NCBI GenBank assembly: GCA_023249795.1
Contig: JAHFBU010000100.1
Span: 1-6,295 of the forward strand
Direction of reading: 5' to 3'
DNA: 6,295 bases
From: Syntrophaceae bacterium
Lineage (GTDB): Bacteria > Desulfobacterota > Syntrophia > Syntrophales > UBA5619
Part shown: positions 1-5,462 of the stretch, piece after piece
Layout of the letters: each line of letters begins with the position of its first letter
Numbering within the stretch: the stretch's first letter is position 1
Position numbers and translations under genes: made by a program
The notes under the pieces: generated by a model
Database searches by the model: none
The model's input: only the letters and a program-made list of their open reading frames with translations
What the model was told of the DNA's origin: nothing

Positions 1-2525
1 TGCATGATCATCGCCGCCGCAAGCCTCTCCTTTGCAAGCCGCCGGAGAATCCGTACCATCGCGACCTTGATGAGATCCGCCGCCGCCCCCTGCATCGGGG
101 CGTTGATCGCCATCCGCTCGGCAAACTGCCGGACGGCAGCCTGGGGGCTTGCGATCTCCGGCAGGTAGCGCCGTCGCCTCAGCAGCGTGGTCACATATCC
201 GTCGCGCCGCGCCTGATCGAGAACGCCGTCGAGGTAGGCCCGGACCCCATCATATTTCTGAAAATAACTGTCGATGTAGGTCTGGGCGAGCTTCTGGGAA
301 ACCCCGAGTTCCTTCGCCAGGCCAAAGGCGCTCATCCCGTAGAGGATGCCGAAATTGATCACCTTCGCCTGCCGCCTCATGTCGGGGCTGACCATCGCGG
401 GGAAAACGCCGAAGACGTCGGATGCGGTCCGGCTGTGAATGTCGTGACCTGAGGCGAAGGCATCGAGCAGCGCCCTGTCCCCGGAGAGGTGGGCGAGAAT
501 CCGCAACTCGATCTGCGAGTAGTCGGCGGAGACGATCTCCCATCCGGGCGGCGCGATGAAGGCCTGCCAGATCCGCTTCCCTTCGAGGGTCCGGATCGGG
601 ATGTTCTGGAGGTTCGGGTTGCTGCTGGAGAGCCGCCCCGTCGCGGCGACCGTCTGGTTGTAGGAGGTGTGGACCCTGCCCGTTTTGGGATGGATCAATT
701 CCGGCAGGGCATCGATATAGGTCGATTTGAGCTTGGCCATCCCGCGGTAGGCGAGGATCTCCGCGGGAAGTTCATGGCTCAGGGCGAGGGCCGTCAGAAC
801 GTCCACGTCCGTCGAATACCCCTCTTTCGTCTTGCGGCCTCGCGGCAGCCCCAGTTTTTCGAACAGGATCGTCTGAAGCTGCTTCGGGGAGTTGATGTTG
901 AATTTCTCCCCGGCCAGACGGTGAATCTTCTCCTCCGAAAGTTCGAGGAGCTGTTTGATCTCCAGGGACATGGTCCGAAGAAGGGTCAAATCCAGGAGGA
1001 CCCCCTTCTGTTCCATCGCGGCGAGAACCTCAACCAGCGGCATTTCCACGTCGTCGAGGAGCTCCTTCATACCCGCCTGCGCAATCTTCCCGGTCAGCTC
1101 CCCGGCCAACGACATTACGGCATCGGCCCTGCAGCCCGCGTACGCCGCCGCCTTCTCGACGGAAATGGAGGCAGCCGGAACGGCCTTCACACCGCTTCCG
1201 ACCAGCTCCTTTGCCGACGGCGCCCGGCGGCCGAGGTGGTCTAAAACCGTATCGGCGAGTTCAAAACTGTGCCTTGCCGGATTAAGGAGATAGGAGGCAA
1301 CCATCGTGTCGCAGCCGAGGCCCCGGACGGGAACGCCGCGTTCGGAAAGAACGATAAGAGCGGTCTTGAGATCCTGGCCGTGCTTGAGAACCGCCGGATC
1401 GGAGAGGAATGGCAAGAACGCCGTGAGGACCGCGCTTTCGGGGAGCTGTGGCGTGCCGTCGTCATGGGCGATGGGGATGTAGAAGCCTTCGCCGGGTGTG
1501 GGCGACACGGCCAGGCCGATGAGTGCGGCGCGCATCGGCTCCGGCGACGAGAGGAGCGGCTCCAGGGAAAACGCCCGGCTCTCGCGCAGCCGTGCCGCCA
1601 GAGCCTCCAGCTCTTCCGGCTTCCGGCAGATCCGGTAGTCGCCGGCGATCTCCTCCTCACGGATCTTGAGGTCCTGCAGAAGCGACGAAAATTCGAACTC
1701 CTTGAAGAGCGATATGAGCAGTTCCCGATCCGGCTCGCGCCGGCGGCACTTATCCAGGTCGAATTCAAACTCCGCGTCCGTCCGGATCTGCGCCAGATCC
1801 CGGCTGAGCCTCGCCTGATCGATATTCTGAAGAATCGCCTCGCGGGTCTTGACATTGTGGATCTGCTCGGGATGGGCAAGGAGTTCGTCGATGCTCCCAA
1901 ACTGTTCGATCAGCCGCTGCGCCCCCTTCGGACCGATCCCCGGGACCCCGGGGATGTTGTCGGAGGTGTCCCCCATGAGGCCGAGGATCTCGACGACCTG
2001 CTCCGGACCGACGCCGAACCGTTCCTTAACGGCCGCAACATCGTAAACCTTCTCCTTCATCGTATCGACCATGAGGATGTCCGGCGAGACGAGCTGCATC
2101 ATGTCCTTGTCCCCCGAGACGATGATCACCTCCATCCCCGCGGCCGCCTGCCTTCGGGCAATCGTCCCGATGATGTCGTCCGCCTCTATCCCTTGCTGTT
2201 CGAGGACCGGGATGGAGAAACCGCGGACAATCTGCTTGATGAACGGGATCTGGGGAATGAGAGCATCGGGGGTGGCCTTGCGCGTCGCCTTATAATCCTC
2301 AAAGGCGTCATGCCGGAAGGTGGGCCCCTTGACGTCAAAGGCGACGGCGATGCAATCCGGTTCCTGATCGCGCAGGAGCTTCATGAGCATGGTTGTAAAG
2401 CCATAGATGGCGTTGGTCGGGAAACCTTTTGAATTTGAAAGCTCCCGGATCGCATAGAAGGCGCGGAACAGGTAGTTGTTCCCGTCCACCAGCACCAGCT
2501 TGGGGCGTTTCGTCCCCTCGGTCAT
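1..2525 (-). CDS. polA: DNA polymerase I (3' end cut by the window edge)
   Basis: This is DNA polymerase I, a cytoplasmic enzyme for gap filling, Okazaki primer removal and excision repair. I translated 841 codons from ATG at 2525 with no stop. The frame runs off the left edge at ...MIM, just before the expected QVHDE motif, so about 50 C-terminal residues are missing. The N-terminal 5'-3' exonuclease/FEN domain (about 1-290) shows VDGNNYLFRAFYA (D14), SGDKDMMQLV (D139, D141) and LMGDTSDNIPGVPGIGPKG (D186, D189). A degenerate 3'-5' exonuclease domain follows (about 305-480). By alignment from memory with E. coli, D355, D424 and D501 are replaced by S320, A389 and R466; only E322 and Y462 remain. 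The polymerase domain has SADYSQIELRILAH (D668, E673) and RRQAKVINFGILYG (K721, F725, Y729). W653 sits where E. coli has R690. A GAGGA Shine-Dalgarno (2532-2536) lies 6 nt before the ATG and supports this start. The 240-nt gap from ahbA suggests separate expression, but I see no clear promoter. Confidence 0.97.
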   Translation of the reverse strand, partial: MTEGTKRPKLVLVDGNNYLFRAFYAIRELSNSKGFPTNAIYGFTTMLMKLLRDQEPDCIAVAFDVKGPTFRHDAFEDYKATRKATPDALIPQIPFIKQIVRGFSIPVLEQQGIEADDIIGTIARRQAAAGMEVIIVSGDKDMMQLVSPDILMVDTMKEKVYDVAAVKERFGVGPEQVVEILGLMGDTSDNIPGVPGIGPKGAQRLIEQFGSIDELLAHPEQIHNVKTREAILQNIDQARLSRDLAQIRTDAEFEFDLDKCRRREPDRELLISLFKEFEFSSLLQDLKIREEEIAGDYRICRKPEELEALAARLRESRAFSLEPLLSSPEPMRAALIGLAVSPTPGEGFYIPIAHDDGTPQLPESAVLTAFLPFLSDPAVLKHGQDLKTALIVLSERGVPVRGLGCDTMVASYLLNPARHSFELADTVLDHLGRRAPSAKELVGSGVKAVPAASISVEKAAAYAGCRADAVMSLAGELTGKIAQAGMKELLDDVEMPLVEVLAAMEQKGVLLDLTLLRTMSLEIKQLLELSEEKIHRLAGEKFNINSPKQLQTILFEKLGLPRGRKTKEGYSTDVDVLTALALSHELPAEILAYRGMAKLKSTYIDALPELIHPKTGRVHTSYNQTVAATGRLSSSNPNLQNIPIRTLEGKRIWQAFIAPPGWEIVSADYSQIELRILAHLSGDRALLDAFASGHDIHSRTASDVFGVFPAMVSPDMRRQAKVINFGILYGMSAFGLAKELGVSQKLAQTYIDSYFQKYDGVRAYLDGVLDQARRDGYVTTLLRRRRYLPEIASPQAAVRQFAERMAINAPMQGAAADLIKVAMVRILRRLAKERLAAAMIM

Positions 2526-2568
2526 TAAATATCCTCACATTTCAAAAGGCGGATTTGGCTTTGGTGCT

Positions 2569-2611
2569 GGGGAGATGTTCCGGAAGCCCGAAGGGATCGG
2601 AACGTGTCCCC
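2569..2611. repeat. REP-like palindrome, copy 1
   Basis: This is an imperfect palindrome with 14-nt arms, GGGGAGATGTTCCG (2569-2582) and CGGAACGTGTCCCC (2598-2611). The arms have two mismatches and enclose a 15-nt loop. Read on the minus strand, the loop contains CCCTTCGGG, which can form a small inner stem. A 38-nt stretch (2575-2612) is identical to 4368-4405 in the second copy, in the same orientation. It lies 43 nt upstream of the polA start. Its form is that of a repetitive extragenic palindrome of the type mobilised by REP-associated (RAYT) transposases; no transposase gene is visible here, so that link is inference. Confidence 0.8.
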
Positions 2612-2619
2612 GAAACACC

Positions 2620-2633
2620 GGCGTCTCCACGCC
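2620..2633. other. small GC hairpin next to REP copy 1
   Basis: A perfect 5-bp stem, GGCGT (2620-2624) and ACGCC (2629-2633), closes a 4-nt CTCC loop. It starts 8 nt from the outer end of REP copy 1, and the second REP copy has no equivalent. No T-run follows it on either strand, so it does not look like an intrinsic terminator. It may be part of a larger repeat unit or chance. Confidence 0.35.
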
Positions 2634-2665
2634 ATTAGCCCACAATAAATCGAAAAACCACCACC

Positions 2666-2743
2666 GTCATACCGGCGAAAGCCGGTATCCAGAAATTCCC
2701 GGCGGTCGTAAGACCTCTGGACCCCGGCTTCCGCCGGGGTGAC
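2666..2743. repeat. 78-bp MITE-like element of two inverted hairpin units
   Basis: Two 27-nt units, 2666-2692 and 2717-2743, are inverted relative to each other and match at 22 of 27 positions; each starts GTCA at its outer end and ends CCAG at its inner end. Each unit is itself a hairpin with a perfect 8-bp stem. The left stem is ATACCGGC/GCCGGTAT with a GAAA loop, and the right stem is ACCCCGGC/GCCGGGGT with a TTCC loop. Four of the five differences between units are paired changes that keep the stem (T-A to C-G and A-T to C-G). The spacer is 24 nt (2693-2716). From memory, it resembles the widespread proteobacterial GTCATTCCCGCGAAAGCGGG-type repeats and neisserial dRS3. No coding content is seen. 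Confidence 0.75.
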
Positions 2744-2755
2744 GATTTCTTACGA
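2706..2755 (-). other. long stem-loop just after the ahbA stop codon
   Basis: TCGTAAGA (2706-2713) and TCTTACGA (2748-2755) form an 8-bp inverted repeat flanking the right-hand hairpin unit of the 78-bp element. In the ahbA transcript this gives an 8-bp outer stem, a symmetrical 7/7 internal loop and an 8-bp GC inner stem closed by GGAA, starting about 10 nt after the ahbA stop codon. It could protect the mRNA 3' end or slow the polymerase. No T-tract follows, so I do not call it an intrinsic terminator. Confidence 0.45.
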
Positions 2756-2765
2756 ACTCGAACGA

Positions 2766-3212
2766 TCACACATCAAACTTTGCGTTGATCTTGAACGTTC
2801 TCGTCGCGCGCAGGCTCAGGATGTCGTCGATCCCCGTCGTCTGTTTGATCTCTGCCAGCGCCTTTTCAAGCGCATCTTCACCCGGGGCGATCAGCGTGAA
2901 CCAGACGTTGTAGTCGTCGTCGCGCCGGTAGTTGTGCGTCACGCCGGGACGGGCGTTCACCATCTCGACGAATCCCCGAATCTTCTCCTCGGGAACACGG
3001 GCGGCGCAGAGGGTGCTGGCAAAGCCGAGCTTCCGGAGATCGAAGACCGCGCCGATCCGCCGGATGATCCCCTCCTCCTTCAGTCTCCCGATCCGTTTCA
3101 GAACCTCATCTTCGCCAATGCCGATCTGCGCGCCCACCTCCGCGCAGGGAGAGACCGAGATCGGAAATTCCTCCTGGATCAGGTTCAGAAGCTTCCGGTC
3201 AATATCATCCAT
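2766..3212 (-). CDS. ahbA: siroheme decarboxylase subunit AhbA (Lrp/AsnC-like fold)
   Basis: This 148-residue protein is the AhbA-type subunit of siroheme decarboxylase. With AhbB it removes CO2 from the C12 and C18 acetate side chains of siroheme, giving 12,18-didecarboxysiroheme. The N-terminal winged-helix-like half (about 1-60) contains IDRKLLNLIQEEFPIS and EEGIIRRIGAVFD; the C-terminal AsnC/RAM-like half contains STLCAARVPEE (67-76) and the family signature THNYRRDDDYNVWFTL (92-107), with H93 the likely key residue. AhbB proteins, as I recall them, instead carry an SHCY...YNLYTM-type motif, so I call AhbA; the related heme d1 proteins NirD/L/G/H are the alternative, made less likely by the ahbC and ahbD neighbours. 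The length is usual for the family. The start overlaps the ahbD stop by 8 nt, which suggests translational coupling. No ahbB is present in the window. Despite the Lrp-like fold, a role as a DNA-binding regulator is unlikely given the signature. Confidence 0.9.
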   Translation of the reverse strand: MDDIDRKLLNLIQEEFPISVSPCAEVGAQIGIGEDEVLKRIGRLKEEGIIRRIGAVFDLRKLGFASTLCAARVPEEKIRGFVEMVNARPGVTHNYRRDDDYNVWFTLIAPGEDALEKALAEIKQTTGIDDILSLRATRTFKINAKFDV

Positions 3213-4314
3213 CCTTTAACCCCTGTCTCGCAATTCCCGGCTCATGGATGCAGAACGGCTCCCCGGCAAGGTGGTCTCCGGACATCTCGTAGGCGCGCGC
3301 CCGGCAACCGCCGCAGACGCGGATGAACTCGCACCGGCCGCACTTGCCCCTGTATTTGCCGAGATCCCGCAGATCCTGAAAAATGGGCGACTCGTTCCAG
3401 ATCTCCGCGAATCCCTTCTCGGTCAACCGGCCGCAGTCGAGTTCCAGATAGCCGCAGGGCTGGACCTGTCCCGTGTGGGAGATAAAGCAGAAGGCGCTCC
3501 CGCCGAGGCAGCCGCGGGTCATCGTATGGAGCGGATGTCCTTCCGCACCGGCCGCCGGTCTTCCCTCCGGCGCATTGCTCCGCTCCTTCCGGCGCTGGTG
3601 GAAAATCCGGTAATACTGCGGCGCGCAGGTCGCCTTGAGCTGGATCGCGCAGGAGAGACTCTCCTCGTAGAACCAGTTGAGCGTCTCCTCATAGGCCAGA
3701 GGCGTGATCTCCTGATCGGCCAGCTCCTTGGCCCGCCCCGTGGGAACCAGCAGGAAGATATGATGCGCGGCGGCTCCGATGTTGTGCGCCATGTCGTGGA
3801 TTTCACGAATCCGGGAGAGGTTCGCCTTCGTGATCGTTGTGTTGATCTGGAACTCCAGACCCGCCCGCTTCATCGCCTCGATCCCCGCCATCGCGCCTGT
3901 GAAGGCGCCCGGAACGCCGCGGAAGGCGTCGTGGCTTTCCGCATCCGGACCGTCGATGCTGACGCTGACCCGCTTGATCCCGGCCCGGATCAGATTCTCC
4001 GCAACCTCTTCGGTCATCAGGGTCCCGTTCGTTGCAAGGACCATGCGGAGCCCTTTGCCGTCACCGTAGGCGGCGATCTCGCAGATATCGGGGCGCAGCA
4101 GCGGTTCGCCGCCGGTCAGGATGATGACCGGTTTGCCGACCGCCGCGATCTCATCGAGAAGCTGCTTGCATCTTTCGGTATCCAGTTCCCCCTCGTATGG
4201 TCCTCGCTCGGCCGAGGCGCGGCAGTGGCCGCAGGCCAGATTGCAGCTCCGCGTCACCTCCCAGGCAACCATCCGGAGGTTGTGGGGCAGGATATGGTTG
4301 TTCGCTTGATTCAT
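3205..4314 (-). CDS. ahbD: heme synthase AhbD (radical SAM/SPASM)
   Basis: AhbD is a radical SAM enzyme that oxidatively decarboxylates two propionate side chains of Fe-coproporphyrin III to vinyl groups, the last step to heme b in the siroheme-dependent pathway. The protein is 369 residues from ATG at 4314. The radical SAM cluster motif is SCNLACGHC (C24, C28, C31), followed by LTGGEPL (66-72) and VSIDG (118-122). Family signatures are FQINTTIT (155-162), HHIFLLVPTGRA (184-195) and KATCAPQYYRI (227-237). The SPASM-type auxiliary-cluster cysteines include C230, C269, C276, C287, C325, C328, C334, C337 and C355. The frame stays open upstream to 4422, but that 36-residue extension is translated repeat sequence and unrelated to the family. 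The 4314 start, with a modest GGA 6 nt upstream (4321-4323), begins just before the conserved LRMVAWEVTRSCN. It is separated from hemB by 120 nt and overlaps ahbA by 8 nt. Confidence 0.94.
   Translation of the reverse strand: MNQANNHILPHNLRMVAWEVTRSCNLACGHCRASAERGPYEGELDTERCKQLLDEIAAVGKPVIILTGGEPLLRPDICEIAAYGDGKGLRMVLATNGTLMTEEVAENLIRAGIKRVSVSIDGPDAESHDAFRGVPGAFTGAMAGIEAMKRAGLEFQINTTITKANLSRIREIHDMAHNIGAAAHHIFLLVPTGRAKELADQEITPLAYEETLNWFYEESLSCAIQLKATCAPQYYRIFHQRRKERSNAPEGRPAAGAEGHPLHTMTRGCLGGSAFCFISHTGQVQPCGYLELDCGRLTEKGFAEIWNESPIFQDLRDLGKYRGKCGRCEFIRVCGGCRARAYEMSGDHLAGEPFCIHEPGIARQGLKDG
3220..3224 (-). promoter_or_regulatory. ribosome binding site of ahbA inside the end of ahbD
   Basis: AGGGG on the minus strand lies 7 nt before the ATG at 3212 and inside the last codons of ahbD. 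A second purine run, AAAGG (3213-3217), directly abuts the ATG and is too close to serve. The arrangement supports the start chosen for ahbA and coupling to ahbD translation. Confidence 0.55.
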
Positions 4315-4335
4315 TTCTCTTCCGTTTAAATAATC

Positions 4336-4355
4336 GTCACCCCGGAAATATGGGG
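4336..4355. repeat. possible decayed fragment of the 27-nt hairpin repeat
   Basis: GTCACCCCGG (4336-4345) exactly matches the outer 10 nt of the right-hand unit of the 78-bp element at 2666-2743, read in reverse complement. It is followed by a short CCCC...GGGG pairing (4340-4343 with 4352-4355), but the rest of the unit is absent. It lies between the ahbD start and REP copy 2. Ten bases of GC-rich match could be chance, so this is tentative. Confidence 0.3.
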
Positions 4356-4361
4356 AATGTC

Positions 4362-4404
4362 GGGGACATGTTCCGGAAGCCCGAAGGGATCGGAACGTGT
4401 CCCC
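4362..4404. repeat. REP-like palindrome, copy 2
   Basis: The arms GGGGACATGTTCCG (4362-4375) and CGGAACGTGTCCCC (4391-4404) pair with a single T/G-type mismatch around the same 15-nt loop as copy 1. It is the better-preserved copy, lying 47 nt upstream of the ahbD start and 30 nt after the hemB stop codon. On the coding strand of the operon the hairpin has CCCTTCGGG at its tip. It lies in the hemB-ahbD intergenic RNA if the two genes are cotranscribed. Frame-extended gene calling would wrongly translate it as the start of AhbD. Confidence 0.85.
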
Positions 4405-4434
4405 GGAATACTTGAGCGGCACAGGAATGATAAC

Positions 4435-5409
4435 CTACCTCCCCAGAATCAGCGCCGCCTCCGGGGCAAAATAGGTGATGATGATATCCGCCCCGGCGCG
4501 GCGGATCGCCGTCAGCGATTCCATCATCGCCCGCTCGCCGTCGATCCAGCCCATCTGCGCCGCCGCCTTGACCATCGCGAATTCACCGCTGACGTTGTAT
4601 GCGGCAAGCGGCAGGTCGAACTCCTCCTTCGCCCGGCGGATCACATCCAGATAGGCGAGTGCGGGCTTCACCATGATGATGTCCGCCCCCTCAGCCACAT
4701 CGAGGGTGATCTCGCGGATCGCCTCGTCGCCGTTGGCCGGATCCATCTGATAGGCCCGCCGGTCGCCAAAGGCCGGGGCGCTCTCCGCCGCTTCCCGGAA
4801 TGGTCCGTAGAAACAGGAGGCGTATTTCGCCGAGTAGGCCATGATCGGAACGGCATCGAAGCCCGCCTCGTCGAGCCCCTCCCGGATCGCGCCGACCTGA
4901 CCGTCCATCATCGCCGACGGGGCGACCATGTCGGCCCCCGCCCTTGCATGGGAGACGGCCTGCTCCGCCAGAACCTCCAGGGTCAGGTCGTTTGCCACCT
5001 CGCCCTTCTCAATCATCCCGCAGTGGCCGTGGCTCATGTACTCGCAGAGGCAGACGTCGGTGATGACGAGGATGTCGGGAACCTTGTTCTTGATCTCCTT
5101 AATCGCCCGCTGGATCACGCCGTCCTTCGCCAGCGCCCCGGAGGCGATCTCGTCCTTCTTTTCGGGAATCCCGAAGAGTAGGACCGCGGGAATCCCCAGC
5201 TCCTTCATCCGCGCCGCCTCCCGGACAATGTGATCGACCGACATCTGGAAATTGCCCGGCATCGAGGCAATCGGTTTCTTTACCTTCACGCCCGGCACGA
5301 CAAAGAGCGGATAGATCAGATTATCCACGGAGAGCTTCGTCTCCCGGATCATCCTCCGGAAATTCTCATTCTTCCTCAGCCTCCGCGGCCTATATTCTGG
5401 AAATTGCAT
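4435..5409 (-). CDS. hemB: porphobilinogen synthase (delta-aminolevulinic acid dehydratase), zinc type
   Basis: HemB condenses two 5-aminolevulinate molecules into porphobilinogen, the first common tetrapyrrole precursor, in the cytoplasm. The 324-residue length is usual for the family. The N-terminal arm includes RPRRLRKNENFRRMIRET, followed by the TIM-barrel part with NLIYPLFVVPG (30-40). The metal site DVCLCEYMSHGHCG (118-131) carries three cysteines (C120, C122, C130), which marks the zinc-dependent type rather than the aspartate-containing magnesium type. The two Schiff-base lysines are K195 in MAYSAKYASCFYGPFR and K248 in IMVKPALAYLDV. APSAMMDGQVGAIR (163-176) is also diagnostic. AAAGGAG (5417-5423), 7 nt before ATG at 5409, is a strong Shine-Dalgarno that fixes the start. 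The gene is 53 nt downstream of ahbC and 120 nt upstream of ahbD, consistent with one heme operon; it would feed precursor to siroheme and then to the Ahb enzymes. Confidence 0.97.
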   Translation of the reverse strand: MQFPEYRPRRLRKNENFRRMIRETKLSVDNLIYPLFVVPGVKVKKPIASMPGNFQMSVDHIVREAARMKELGIPAVLLFGIPEKKDEIASGALAKDGVIQRAIKEIKNKVPDILVITDVCLCEYMSHGHCGMIEKGEVANDLTLEVLAEQAVSHARAGADMVAPSAMMDGQVGAIREGLDEAGFDAVPIMAYSAKYASCFYGPFREAAESAPAFGDRRAYQMDPANGDEAIREITLDVAEGADIIMVKPALAYLDVIRRAKEEFDLPLAAYNVSGEFAMVKAAAQMGWIDGERAMMESLTAIRRAGADIIITYFAPEAALILGR

Positions 5410-5436
5410 GATCGTTCTCCTTTCACTGTCACCGAT

Positions 5437-5450
5437 GGGGGCTGTCCCCC
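5437..5450. other. short GC hairpin in the ahbC-hemB gap
   Basis: A perfect 5-bp stem, GGGGG (5437-5441) and CCCCC (5446-5450), closes a CTGT loop between the ahbC stop and the hemB ribosome binding site. It has no T-run on the transcript side. Its GGGG...TGTCCCC pattern recalls the outer ends of the REP-like copies at 2569 and 4362, so it could be a relic, but similarity is too short to prove this. Confidence 0.4.
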
Positions 5451-5462
5451 GCTTCCGTTCCC

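Noticed and set aside
489..2432. Long plus-strand open frames (for example 489-1244 and 1269-2432) opposite polA
   Set aside because: They are antisense to a clearly conserved DNA polymerase I and their translations show no recognisable domain. Long open antisense frames are expected in GC-rich coding DNA.
2525..2560. Promoter immediately upstream of polA using TTGAAA near 2540 as a -35 box
   Set aside because: The hexamer is too close to the start codon to leave room for a -10 box and a leader; no convincing pair was found elsewhere in the gap.
2653..2692. Possible intrinsic terminator: hairpin at 2669-2688 followed on the minus strand by a TTTTT run near 2655
   Set aside because: About ten bases, GACGGTGGTGG, separate the hairpin from the T-run, so it does not fit a functional intrinsic terminator. 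The hairpin is better explained as part of the repeat element.
2526..2765. CRISPR array or tRNA in the repeat-rich gap
   Set aside because: The repeats are inverted, only two per family, with no regular spacer series, and no cloverleaf can be drawn from the stems seen.
2766..3212. Lrp/AsnC transcription regulator as the function of the 148-residue protein
   Set aside because: The THNYRR...YNVWFTL and STLCAARVPE signatures and the position between heme genes match siroheme decarboxylase subunits, which share the fold but act as enzymes.
3244..5181. Plus-strand open frames of 361 and 274 codons (3244-4329 and 4357-5181)
   Set aside because: They lie opposite ahbD and hemB, are rich in Arg, Ala and Gly with no family signature, and one begins inside the REP-like repeat. 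They are shadows of the real genes.
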